Shown piece after piece: positions 1-8,131 of a stretch of DNA of 42,219 nucleotides. The stretch spans positions 1-42,219 of the forward strand of contig CANQZA010000011.1 of assembly GCA_947628175.1 (NCBI GenBank). The letters are read 5' to 3'. The translations under genes and the position numbers were made by a program. The DNA is from an uncultured Clostridia bacterium. Lineage in GTDB: Bacteria; Bacillota; Clostridia; Oscillospirales; Acutalibacteraceae. The notes beneath the pieces are model-generated. The model made no database searches and was not told the origin of the DNA. It worked only from the letters and a program-made list of their open reading frames with translations. Every line of letters starts with the position of its first letter. Position 1 is the stretch's first letter.

Positions 1-976
1 CTATACCGGGAATCGGATTGCCCTGCTTATTTGAGGTAGGTGACATCAGCGCACCTGTTGCCACAAATAAAACTTTGCTCAGACTCCCCTTTTCCATTCG
101 TTTTATGATGTGTGCGCAGAGTACGGATCCGCTGCATCCGCATCCTGAGCCACCTGAATTAACATCCTGTTTTTTCAAATCGTATATCATAAGACCGCAG
201 TCCTTGTGATATCCCTCAATCTCCGTCTTGTATTCCTTTTTCATGATTTCATAAAGCAGCTCCGAACCGGTGAATCCCAGATCTCCCGTAAGGATTAAAT
301 CATAATCCTCCGGTTTTGTGCCTGTATCCTTCAAAAAATCCGATATAGTCCTTGCCGCCGCAGGCGCCATGGCGGCACCCATATTATTGGCATCGGTTAT
401 ACCAAGGTCGGTTATTGTGCCGATTTGCACCGCTTTAATTTTAACGCCGTCTCCCTTATCTTCCAAGACTGTACTCCCAGCACCGGTTACTGTCCACTGT
501 GCGCTCGGAGGTCTTTGACCGCCGTACTCAAGCGGAAAACGAAACTGCCTTTCCGAAGAGCAGAAATGACTTGATGTCCCTGCCACAACACAATTCGCAC
601 CCGCGTCAATAAGCATTGAGCCGACACTGAGAGACAGCGCCATTGTAGAACAGGCTCCGTAAAGACCTATTGAGGCAATTTCCAAATCCTTAAGCGCAAA
701 CGCAGAGCCCATACACTGGTCAAGCAAATCTCCGCTCAAAACAAAATCGACTTCACTCGGACTTTTCTGCGCGTCTGACAGAGCTCTTATAATGGCATCG
801 TGAAGCATTGCTGATTCGGCAAGTTCATACGACTGCTGCCCCATGCTTGTATCTTCAAAAATAGCGTCAAAATCCTCGGCAAGAGGTCCTTCTCCCTCTT
901 TTTTTCCAACGACGCCCGCGTGTCCTGTTATTACGGGCGGTTTATCAAAAAATACTGTTTTTCCTTTTTTGTGCAT
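1..976 (-). CDS. spoVAD: Stage V sporulation protein AD (partial, 3' end outside window)
   Basis: Thiolase-fold protein of the SpoVA complex, which moves dipicolinic acid across the inner spore membrane during sporulation and germination. The reading frame is open from the ATG at 976 to the window edge, giving about 325 residues and lacking only the C-terminus. Recognisable blocks are the N-terminal GKTVFFDKPP region, the GDLLDQC block, the YGACSTMA segment around the thiolase-like cysteine, and a Cys/Gly-rich GGSGCGCSGS stretch. The start is chosen because its N-terminus lines up with Bacillus SpoVAD (GKQTWVFEHP); a weak GGGGTG lies just upstream. An in-frame GTG three codons further upstream is less likely. 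No spoVAC precedes it: the next gene upstream is the divergent HIT gene. Confidence 0.93.
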   Translation of the reverse strand, partial: MHKKGKTVFFDKPPVITGHAGVVGKKEGEGPLAEDFDAIFEDTSMGQQSYELAESAMLHDAIIRALSDAQKSPSEVDFVLSGDLLDQCMGSAFALKDLEIASIGLYGACSTMALSLSVGSMLIDAGANCVVAGTSSHFCSSERQFRFPLEYGGQRPPSAQWTVTGAGSTVLEDKGDGVKIKAVQIGTITDLGITDANNMGAAMAPAAARTISDFLKDTGTKPEDYDLILTGDLGFTGSELLYEIMKKEYKTEIEGYHKDCGLMIYDLKKQDVNSGGSGCGCSGSVLCAHIIKRMEKGSLSKVLFVATGALMSPTSNKQGNPIPGI

Positions 977-1057
977 AAAAAACACCCCGTTTATATCTTT
1001 TCCTCTGCGCTTTTAATTATTAGACATTCATCATTGAAGTTTTAAAAAAAATATGCA

Positions 1058-1083
1058 ATACTATAAAATGAAATCAATAGTAT
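1058..1083. promoter_or_regulatory. Inverted repeat in the spoVAD/HIT divergent region
   Basis: Perfect 7-bp arms ATACTAT (1058-1064) and ATAGTAT (1077-1083) separated by 12 bases, just upstream of the HIT gene start. It could be an operator or simply AT-rich symmetry. No clear -35/-10 pair was found for either gene here. Confidence 0.3.
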
Positions 1084-1098
1084 ATAAGGTATAAAACT

Positions 1099-1542
1099 AT
1101 GTGCGAAATATGCAGACGAATTGAAAAAATAAGAAAAGGTGAAAATCCTTATTTTGTAAAAGAACTTGAAACGGGATATGTTGTTATCGGTGACAGTCAG
1201 CATTTTTACGGATACACCTTATTTCTATGCAAAAGGTGCGTTTGTGAATTATTTGAGCTTGACGACGCCTTCAGGCAAAAGCATCTTATGGAGATGACAA
1301 CAGTCGCCCATGCTGTTTACAATGCCTTTTCACCTCGGAAAATGAATTATGAATGTCTTGGAAACGGCGATTCGCACATTCACTGGCACTTGTTTCCGCG
1401 CAATGACGGCGATACCGAAAAACCCGGTCCCGTCTGGTGGCTTGAGCCTGATAAAATGTGGAACAAAAGCAATATTCCCACACACACGCAATTAGAAGAA
1501 ATGAAAAGCAAACTTGTATCGGAATTAGAAAAACTGTTATAG
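1099..1542 (+). CDS. HIT family protein (nucleotide hydrolase/transferase type)
   Basis: A 147-residue protein of the histidine-triad superfamily, which hydrolyses or transfers nucleotide phosphoramidates, AP4A-type or nucleotide-sugar bonds. The signature triad HIHWHLFPR near residue 95 matches H-x-H-x-H-x-x-P. Cysteine pairs near the N-terminus (C2, C5) and around residues 44-47 could form the zinc site found in several HIT families. The start ATG has AAGG nine bases upstream. It is followed directly by a strong hairpin, so it is probably monocistronic. The substrate cannot be told from sequence. Confidence 0.9.
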   Translation: MCEICRRIEKIRKGENPYFVKELETGYVVIGDSQHFYGYTLFLCKRCVCELFELDDAFRQKHLMEMTTVAHAVYNAFSPRKMNYECLGNGDSHIHWHLFPRNDGDTEKPGPVWWLEPDKMWNKSNIPTHTQLEEMKSKLVSELEKLL

Positions 1543-1554
1543 TTGCTTTTTAAT

Positions 1555-1584
1555 AAAACAGCGTATCGTGAGATACGCTGTTTT
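1555..1584. terminator. Intrinsic terminator after the HIT gene
   Basis: Perfect 13-bp stem AAAACAGCGTATC / GATACGCTGTTTT closed by a GTGA (GNRA-type) tetraloop. The A-run before and T-run after make it look bidirectional. Confidence 0.88.
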
Positions 1585-1648
1585 GCATAGACAATGTCAA
1601 AGTATTATGATATTATAAAATAAAAATTATGAATATGAGGTGTTTATT

Positions 1649-1945
1649 ATGCAGGAACAGTTATTAGCTGAAATAAAAAATCTTGGGATGAAAGAGTTTG
1701 AAAACATTAATTCGTTGAATTTACTTGACGGAAGTTATCTTAATTTAGAGATTGATTTGCCAAATGGTATTAAGGCAAAACTTCTTGATGACAACAAAAA
1801 ATATTATGCCAATCAAATTGACATTGAAGGCAGCGATAAATGTTACGGAGTTGCCGCAGATGAGAATTTTATCATTGTATATAGATATGGCTGTAACGGC
1901 GCAGATGCCGAATTGATTCAAATTAAACGAAAATTACAGGAATAA
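1649..1945 (+). CDS. Small protein of unknown function
   Basis: A 98-residue, mostly hydrophilic protein without a signal peptide or membrane segment; I do not recognise the family. The ATG at 1649 is preferred over an upstream in-frame GTG at 1640 because GAGGTG (1637-1642) sits six bases before it and overlaps that GTG. The C-terminal half reads as beta-strand segments (NFIIVYRYG) like small immunity-type or DUF proteins, but nothing specific can be claimed. The stop is two bases before the TTG that would start the acetyltransferase remnant, suggesting the two were once translationally coupled. Confidence 0.7.
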   Translation: MQEQLLAEIKNLGMKEFENINSLNLLDGSYLNLEIDLPNGIKAKLLDDNKKYYANQIDIEGSDKCYGVAADENFIIVYRYGCNGADAELIQIKRKLQE

Positions 1946-1947
1946 TT

Positions 1948-2109
1948 TTGAACATAAAATTGGTTAAACTTACAAGCGAATATAAAAATCAATTATTTGA
2001 AATGATGAATGAGTGGACATCTGCAAAGGAAAAGGGATATTTAATTGAAACCTGCTTAACAGCACAGATCAGATTTAAAAAATATCTTGGTTATTTCAGG
2101 ATACCATAG
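1948..2109 (+). pseudogene. Remnant of a GNAT-type acetyltransferase N-terminus
   Basis: An open frame of 53 codons from a TTG at 1948 (AGGA six bases upstream) to TAG at 2107-2109. The first ~25 residues (NIKLVKLTSEYKNQLFEMMN then EWTSAKEK) match the usual opening of small clostridial GNAT acetyltransferases, but the acetyl-CoA-binding region is absent and the remaining ~25 residues are unlike that part of the family. The simplest reading is an internal deletion that fused the start of the gene to a short downstream piece. A real short peptide cannot be excluded. Confidence 0.5.
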
Positions 2110-2134
2110 GACGATTAATATTACAGGAGAAGAT

Positions 2135-2752
2135 ATGACAGATAAAATTAAGTGGCTGTTTTTTGATTTAGGCTCTACCTTAGTTGACGAAAGCAGATGC
2201 TATGAATACAGATGCAGTGAGATAATAAAAAACAATGATGTAAACGCTGAGGCGTTTTACGCTAAGGTGCTTAATTTTGCAAAAGTAAATTCCTTTCCAA
2301 TAAAGGCGGCTGCCGTTTACTACGGTTTTGAAATTCCAAAATGGCCGAAAGAATCGGAACAGCTTTATCCTGATACTCAAAAAATCCTGAAAACGCTTTC
2401 TCAAAAATACAAATTAGGAATTATTGCAAATCAATCCGCGGAAACACAGGAAAGAATGGATAACTGGAATATAAGCAAATATTTTGATGTTGTGGCAGCA
2501 TCGGCTGAGCTGGGCTTTGCAAAGCCTGATTTAAGAATATTCCAATTTGCACTTGAACGCGCGAATTGCAATCCTGAAAACGCTGTAATGATAGGCGACA
2601 GGCTTGATAATGATATGGTTCCGGCTAAAAAGCTGGGAATGAAAACAGTTTGGGTAAGACAAGGCTTTGCTAAATATCAAACTGTACATAACGATAGCGA
2701 AAACCCTGATTTTGTTATGGATAGTATCCGCGAAATATTAAAACTTTTTTAA
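2135..2752 (+). CDS. HAD superfamily hydrolase, subfamily IA-like
   Basis: A 205-residue HAD-fold protein. Motif I is FFDLGSTL (nucleophile Asp near residue 11), motif II is IIANQS, the motif III lysine lies in AKPDLRIF, and motif IV is GDRLDND. The helical cap lies between motifs I and II. The usual second Asp of motif I (DxD) is glycine here, a variation seen in some HAD groups that may lower or change phosphatase activity. The start at 2135 is set by AGGAG five bases upstream; the longer frame from 2087 would run through the acetyltransferase remnant. The substrate is unknown. Confidence 0.85.
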   Translation: MTDKIKWLFFDLGSTLVDESRCYEYRCSEIIKNNDVNAEAFYAKVLNFAKVNSFPIKAAAVYYGFEIPKWPKESEQLYPDTQKILKTLSQKYKLGIIANQSAETQERMDNWNISKYFDVVAASAELGFAKPDLRIFQFALERANCNPENAVMIGDRLDNDMVPAKKLGMKTVWVRQGFAKYQTVHNDSENPDFVMDSIREILKLF

Positions 2753-2769
2753 TTGCATTTTAAATGACA

Positions 2770-2822
2770 AAAAGAATAAAAAATATGCACCTCTTAAAGT
2801 CAGACAACTTTTAGGCGCATAT
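2770..2822 (-). terminator. Terminator for the YoaK-type gene
   Basis: Imperfect stem with outer arms ATATGC (2783-2788) / GCATAT (2817-2822) and inner CCT/AGG and AAAGT/ACTTT pairs. Read on the minus strand it is followed by a long T-rich tract (2782-2770). Confidence 0.6.
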
Positions 2823-2836
2823 CATAAATTGCATAT

Positions 2837-3532
2837 TTATTGTTTAAAAACGCTCTCTTTGATATCTAAGTAAAACAAATCGAAAAGAACCGTTACAAGC
2901 GGTATTAAAACAAACCATATAGCTTTACCGAGCAGTATACGACACAGTATCGTGGAAATCACACCGCCAAGAACAAACACACCTATCATTTGTGAATGTA
3001 CAAACAATTTCCGACGGGATTCTTCAACATTATTTTTCTTGACCAACCTGCTTATTGCAACACCGACTTGTCGTATATGGTTTGTACAGAAAGTGGTAGA
3101 TACAGGTTCTCCCTGCGTCTGCCGGAAGGTATTATATTGCATGGAGCAAATGAAGTTGATAAGCACCTGCGTTATCTGAACAGGAGCATTTTCGGGAAGA
3201 AAGCCCAAAAAAAGCACAACAATGATTTCGATTACCAGCAAAATTGTCTCCCAACGGACAACACCTCTTTTTTTGAGAGAATTCAATGCTGTTTCTGAAA
3301 TAAACGCACCTATACAATACGCACTTATCGGTATTACATAATAAAGAGCACGGGTCCAATTTCCGTTTCCGAGTGCCATTGCAAGAAGCACAAAATTTCC
3401 TGTCTGCGCATTACAGAACACCCCTCCGCGGATGGAATAGGTAAAGGCGCCGTAGTAACCGCCTATGAACATCATCAACAAAAAAACCCATTTTCTTTCA
3501 CGCTCAGGTGACTCTTTTGATTTATATTTCAT
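2837..3532 (-). CDS. YoaK family (DUF1275) membrane protein
   Basis: A 231-residue integral membrane protein with about six hydrophobic segments. It carries features typical of DUF1275/YoaK: an early GGYYGAFTYSIRGGVF segment, NAQTGNFVLLAMA, and a central MQYNTFRQTQGEPVSTTFCT stretch with NHIR following. The function of the family is not established. The start ATG has GGAGAG about nine bases upstream. It lies downstream of the glgP/GH13 unit on the same strand with a 62-base gap and no clear hairpin between, so read-through is possible. Confidence 0.87.
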   Translation of the reverse strand: MKYKSKESPERERKWVFLLMMFIGGYYGAFTYSIRGGVFCNAQTGNFVLLAMALGNGNWTRALYYVIPISAYCIGAFISETALNSLKKRGVVRWETILLVIEIIVVLFLGFLPENAPVQITQVLINFICSMQYNTFRQTQGEPVSTTFCTNHIRQVGVAISRLVKKNNVEESRRKLFVHSQMIGVFVLGGVISTILCRILLGKAIWFVLIPLVTVLFDLFYLDIKESVFKQ

Positions 3533-3594
3533 AAGATTTCTCTCCGAAGATTTATATACAAAATATACCAGACGGCTTTATTTTTTCTCTTTAC

Positions 3595-5448
3595 CTACTT
3601 GCTTAAAAGCGTATATCTGTACGCATCAAGATGAACAACACCGTTTTTTGATGTATTGTCAAAAAAGCTGTATGAATTATCCCACTGTTCCCCTACTGGC
3701 ACATCAACAGCCCGATTACTGTTATTGACGGCAACAAGCATACTGCTTTGTTCTGTCCGGCGGGCATACGCAATTACGGAATTTTCGCAGAATACGGGCA
3801 AAAATTCACCGTCATACAGAGCCTTGCAGCCATGCCTGATCTGCCCAAGTCTTTTATACCATTTCAAAAGCTCGCTATTGGGATTCTCCCACTGCATACA
3901 GGCACGGTTAAACGGATCCTTCATGCCCTGCATACCGATCTCATCACCGTAATAAACAGACGGTACACCGGGAAGCGTGTACTGAATAAGAGACGCCATT
4001 TTCATCATTGAAACGCCCCTTAAATATTCCTCCTGCGTAAGAACATTGTGATCATGCTGCCAATGCCTTCCCTTTCCCTCGCAGTCGTGACCTGCAAGCC
4101 TTGTCATTGCTCTTTGCGTATCATGCGTTCCGATATGATTCATCAGTACATTTAACACCTGCGGAGGATAGCTCTCAACAATATTCATTACACAATCAAA
4201 AAAGTGCTGTGCATTTCCAAAGCGAACAAAATTCAAAACAGCATCAGCAAAAGGATAATTCATAACTGAATCGAGCTGATCCCCGAGAAGATATCTGCGT
4301 CTTTGACCGTAAGCAAATTTATCTGTTGCATTTTCCCACACTTCACCGATAATGACTGCGTCCTCGTTTTCTTCTTTGACGGCTTTTCTTAAATCGTCAA
4401 GAAAAATGTCAGGAAGCTCATCCGCCACATCAAGACGCCAGCCACTGATTCCGCACTTGAGCCACTTCCTCAAAATACCGTTTTTGCCGCATATATATTT
4501 TCTGTAGCTTTCGTTCTCCTCTATAATTTCAGGCAGGAGCTTGATTCCCCACCATGCGCGATAGTCGTCAGGCCATTCTATAAACTTGTACCAATCAAAA
4601 TATTCGCTGTTCATACTGTTATATGCGCCTAATGTATCATAACGGTTATACATATTAAAGTATTTGCTGTCACAGCCTGTATGACTGAAAACGCCGTCAA
4701 GGATTACCGAAATGCCGTATTTTTCCTTAGCATTTGTGCAGAGACTTTTTAAATCCTCCTCATTTCCTACCAGGGGATCTATTTTTTCATAATCCGCGGT
4801 ATCATACCGATGATTTGAGTGAGCCTCAAAGATGGGATTAATGTATATACAGGTAACACCAAGGTCAGAAATATACGGAAGCTTTTTTTCGATTCCCTTC
4901 AAGTCCCCTCCAAAGAAATCATTGTTCCATATTCCGTTCATATCCTCTTCACGCCAATAGGGCTCATCACCCCATTTTCTCATGACACGGGATGCAGGAA
5001 CATTATCCTTCTTCGTTTTTGAATTGTAAAAACGATCCGGAAAAATCTGATATATGATTCCTCCCTTTAAAAAATCGGGCGTTGTGAACTGTTTATCATA
5101 AACGGTCTGTTGAAATTCGCTGTCGTGAACATTCAGCTCTCCTACGCCAAAACCATTATTTTTAATGAGACTTTTACCCCACGGCGTTTCAAGCTCAAAG
5201 TGATAAAAATAAAGTCCGGGCGTTGTTGCGGAAAAATGAAGCTGCCAATACTCTTTGTCATCACCGCACATTCCTGCCCAAAACATATTGTAATAAGCTG
5301 TGTCCTCGCCCTCTTTTGTAATGGCAAGTGTCGCACAGCTACATCGGCAATCCCTCGGCACGACAATGCGGAATCTGCATTTTTCATCTGTGGCGATTGC
5401 AGATATTTTTGACTTGTATGCTTTATTCCTCGAATTGAAAATTAGCAT
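3595..5448 (-). CDS. Glycoside hydrolase family 13 alpha-glucanase (neopullulanase/cyclomaltodextrinase-like)
   Basis: A 617-residue cytoplasmic enzyme (no signal peptide) acting on alpha-glucan oligosaccharides. An N-terminal beta-sandwich domain (residues ~1-110) is followed by the TIM barrel. The catalytic residues are visible: nucleophile Asp ~340 in GWRLDVADEL, acid/base Glu ~369 in IIGEVW, and transition-state Asp ~443 in NHIGTHDTQR. The conserved GVFSHTG block lies earlier in the barrel. ATG 5448 is chosen because GAGGG sits five bases upstream; the extra 12 residues of a longer frame would be encoded by the intergenic hairpin. It follows glgP, so GlgP and this enzyme together would free glucose-1-phosphate and short maltodextrins. 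Exact specificity (neopullulanase or maltogenic) cannot be read off. Confidence 0.9.
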   Translation of the reverse strand: MLIFNSRNKAYKSKISAIATDEKCRFRIVVPRDCRCSCATLAITKEGEDTAYYNMFWAGMCGDDKEYWQLHFSATTPGLYFYHFELETPWGKSLIKNNGFGVGELNVHDSEFQQTVYDKQFTTPDFLKGGIIYQIFPDRFYNSKTKKDNVPASRVMRKWGDEPYWREEDMNGIWNNDFFGGDLKGIEKKLPYISDLGVTCIYINPIFEAHSNHRYDTADYEKIDPLVGNEEDLKSLCTNAKEKYGISVILDGVFSHTGCDSKYFNMYNRYDTLGAYNSMNSEYFDWYKFIEWPDDYRAWWGIKLLPEIIEENESYRKYICGKNGILRKWLKCGISGWRLDVADELPDIFLDDLRKAVKEENEDAVIIGEVWENATDKFAYGQRRRYLLGDQLDSVMNYPFADAVLNFVRFGNAQHFFDCVMNIVESYPPQVLNVLMNHIGTHDTQRAMTRLAGHDCEGKGRHWQHDHNVLTQEEYLRGVSMMKMASLIQYTLPGVPSVYYGDEIGMQGMKDPFNRACMQWENPNSELLKWYKRLGQIRHGCKALYDGEFLPVFCENSVIAYARRTEQSSMLVAVNNSNRAVDVPVGEQWDNSYSFFDNTSKNGVVHLDAYRYTLLSK

Positions 5449-5470
5449 AAATACCCTCTTAACAACCAAA

Positions 5471-5491
5471 AGACACGGACTCACCGTGTCT
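5471..5491 (-). terminator. Intercistronic hairpin between glgP and the GH13 gene
   Basis: Perfect 8-bp stem AGACACGG / CCGTGTCT with a 5-base loop in the 63-base gap between the genes. On the minus strand it is followed by only TTTTGG, so it fits a partial terminator or mRNA-processing/stability element rather than a full stop. Confidence 0.55.
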
Positions 5492-5511
5492 TGGCATATT
5501 TTTATCTTAGA

Positions 5512-8028
5512 CTACTTTGTTTTAGATGCTTTTGCTTTTGTTACGGTTTCTTTTTTTGCAGTTGTTTTTTTTGTTGATGCAGGCGCCATAGGAGCGCTTT
5601 TTTTTGATGTTTTCGGCAAATCCTGAGAAATGACAACAGGCTTTGTATGCCAGATACGATTTGCGTACTCCATAATGGAGCGGTCTGCACTGAATATTCC
5701 CGCGCCGCTTATATTCATAAGCGACATTTTTGCAAAGCGCTCCCTGTCCCTATATACATCGCCGGAAAGCTTCTGCGCTTTCTGATAATCGGCAAAATCG
5801 GCAAGTGCCATATAAGGATCGACATTCATAAGAGATGATATTATCTCACCGAACGATTTACCGTTAATGCCGGCAGATATAAAGTCAATTGCACCCTTGA
5901 GAACATCGTTGTTATAAATATACTGCATAGGATTATATCCGTTTCTCGTTATCTCCTCAACCTCCGGAGTTTTCAGACCGAAGATGAAAATATTATCCTC
6001 TCCCACAGCGTCAAATATCTCAATATTAGCGCCGTCAAGCGTACCGAGTGTAACTGCTCCGTTTAACATAAGCTTCATATTGCCGGTTCCCGATGCCTCC
6101 GTACCTGCAAGTGAAATCTGTTCTGAAATATCAGCCGCGGGCATAAGCACCTCGGCAAGAGAAACACTGTAATCCTCCATAAAGACAATTTTAATCTTTC
6201 CGTTGATATCAGGATCGTTATTTACAACCTTTGCAAGTGCGTCGATAAGCTCAATAATTTTTTTAGCCATAAAATATCCGGGAGCAGCCTTTGAGGCAAA
6301 AATATATGTCCTTGGTACAAAATCAGCCGACGGATTTGATTTGAGCATCTGATACTGCGCAATAATATTTAAAACATTAAGCTGCTGACGCTTATACTCA
6401 TGAAGTCTTTTTACCTGAACATCAAAAATGGATGTCGGATCAAGCTCAATACCTGTTTTCTTTTTAACAATGCCTGCAAAGCGCTCCTTATTTAAAAGCT
6501 TAATGGCAGAAATTCTCTCAAGTACCTGTTTATCGTCTTTATAATCGCGGAGCTTTAAAAGCTCTTCGCTCTTTGTAATAAATCTGTCGCCTATCAGCTC
6601 TGTAATATATTTTGTAAGCTCGGGATTCGCCTGGCATATCCATCTTCTAAAAGCAATTCCGTTAGTAACATTTTTAAATTTATCAGGTGTGATTGTATAA
6701 AAATCGTTAAAAACAGTATCTTTAAGAATTTCAGAATGAAGAGCGGAAACGCCGTTTACCGAATGGGAGCCTGCAACGCAGAGATTGGCCATGCGAACAA
6801 CTCCGCCTGAAACTATCGCCATTCTCTCTACCTTGTCGGCGTCGTGAGTAACACCCCATATATATGCACGGAAGCGGTTGTCAATTTCTTTCGTAATTTC
6901 ATAAATCCGGGGGAGCAATCTTTTATAAAGGCTCTCGCTCCAGCATTCAAGCGCTTCCTTCATAACGGTATGGTTTGTGTAAGCCACTGTTTTTGAAACG
7001 ATATTCCATGCGCTGTCCCAATCATAGCCGCACTCATCAAGCAGAATTCTCATAAGCTCGGGTATGGCCATTGTAGGGTGTGTATCGTTAATATGAATGG
7101 CAACTTTTTCAGGAAGATTGTCAATCGTTGCGTATCTTGTAAGATGACGCTTAATGATATCCTGAATGGACGCAGAGACAAGAAAATACTGCTGACGAAG
7201 TCTGAGTGATTTGCCTTCGGGCGTATTATCCGCAGGATAAAGCACCTTTGAAATAGCCTCCGCCATTGCGGATCTCTCCATAGCCTTTACATACGAGCCC
7301 GAGTTGAAAAGACCCATATCAAGATCAGGCTTTCTTGCGGCCCAGAGGCGAAGCCTTGAAACACCCTTGCCTTTACCTGAAACATACATATCATAAGGAA
7401 TTGCAGTTACTGTATTGCAGTCTCTGTATTCAACATGGTGATAATCACCGTCCCAGCTTTCTTCAACTCGGCCCTCAAAATTAATTTCAACAGCTCTTTC
7501 CTCACGCGGAACAAGCCAAACCTCACCGCCGGGAAGCCAGAAGTCAGGAAGCTCCGTCTGCCAGCCGTCAACAAGCTTCTGCTTAAAAATACCTGCTTCA
7601 TATCGTATTGAGTATCCCATGGATACAAATCCGTTTGTGGCAAGCCCGTCAAGATAACACGCTGCAAGACGGCCGAGACCTCCGTTTCCGAGACCCGCGT
7701 CAGGCTCTTGAGCATAAAGATTATCAAGCTTAACATCAAACGACGAAAGCGCTTCTTCAAACACATTTGTCAAATCAAGATTATAGAGATTATTTTTAAG
7801 CGAACGGCCCATCAGAAATTCCATACAAAGATAATAGATTTCTTTTGAATCCTGCCCCTTTGCCTCATTTCTGAAATCACTGTTCATTTGTGAAAGCTTA
7901 TCACGGACAATCATTGCAACTGCCTTATAATATTGCTCGTCTGTTGCCGTTTTCGTGTCAACGCCAAAGAAATGACTTAGCTTGTCGCTGATAGCTTTCT
8001 TTGCCTGCGCTACTGTCATTTTTTTCAT
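5512..8028 (-). CDS. glgP: Glycogen/alpha-glucan phosphorylase (GT35)
   Basis: An 838-residue PLP enzyme that phosphorolyses alpha-1,4-glucan to glucose-1-phosphate. The PLP-lysine block EASGTGNMKLMLNGAVTLG is intact with the lysine near residue 652. The LGNGGLGRLAACYLD motif of the N-terminal half and VKRLHEYKRQQLN are also present. The core ends near residue 795. The last 43 residues form a low-complexity Lys/Thr/Ala/Ser tail with 12 lysines that is not part of the family. GGAGG lies seven bases before the ATG, and a good promoter lies about 60 bases upstream. It is first gene of the unit with the GH13 enzyme. Confidence 0.96.
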   Translation of the reverse strand: MKKMTVAQAKKAISDKLSHFFGVDTKTATDEQYYKAVAMIVRDKLSQMNSDFRNEAKGQDSKEIYYLCMEFLMGRSLKNNLYNLDLTNVFEEALSSFDVKLDNLYAQEPDAGLGNGGLGRLAACYLDGLATNGFVSMGYSIRYEAGIFKQKLVDGWQTELPDFWLPGGEVWLVPREERAVEINFEGRVEESWDGDYHHVEYRDCNTVTAIPYDMYVSGKGKGVSRLRLWAARKPDLDMGLFNSGSYVKAMERSAMAEAISKVLYPADNTPEGKSLRLRQQYFLVSASIQDIIKRHLTRYATIDNLPEKVAIHINDTHPTMAIPELMRILLDECGYDWDSAWNIVSKTVAYTNHTVMKEALECWSESLYKRLLPRIYEITKEIDNRFRAYIWGVTHDADKVERMAIVSGGVVRMANLCVAGSHSVNGVSALHSEILKDTVFNDFYTITPDKFKNVTNGIAFRRWICQANPELTKYITELIGDRFITKSEELLKLRDYKDDKQVLERISAIKLLNKERFAGIVKKKTGIELDPTSIFDVQVKRLHEYKRQQLNVLNIIAQYQMLKSNPSADFVPRTYIFASKAAPGYFMAKKIIELIDALAKVVNNDPDINGKIKIVFMEDYSVSLAEVLMPAADISEQISLAGTEASGTGNMKLMLNGAVTLGTLDGANIEIFDAVGEDNIFIFGLKTPEVEEITRNGYNPMQYIYNNDVLKGAIDFISAGINGKSFGEIISSLMNVDPYMALADFADYQKAQKLSGDVYRDRERFAKMSLMNISGAGIFSADRSIMEYANRIWHTKPVVISQDLPKTSKKSAPMAPASTKKTTAKKETVTKAKASKTK

Positions 8029-8083
8029 TAAAATCCTCCAAAAAATATTTGTAATTTAGGTTATAAATCAATTTTCTTTGTAC

Positions 8084-8112
8084 ATTATATACTAAAATTA
8101 CCATTTTGGCAA
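8084..8112 (-). promoter_or_regulatory. SigA-type promoter of glgP
   Basis: On the minus strand: -35 TTGCCA (8112-8107), 17-base spacer, -10 TATAAT (8089-8084). Transcription would begin near 8077, about 50 bases before the glgP start. Confidence 0.75.
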
Positions 8113-8131
8113 TAGTAAGTATAAAATACAT

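Noticed and set aside
977-1060. SigG promoter before spoVAD
   Set aside because: A TGAATG -35-like element exists but no matching -10 at the right distance.
5449-5484. Longer start for the GH13 gene
   Set aside because: The added residues would be encoded by the intergenic hairpin and have no ribosome binding site.
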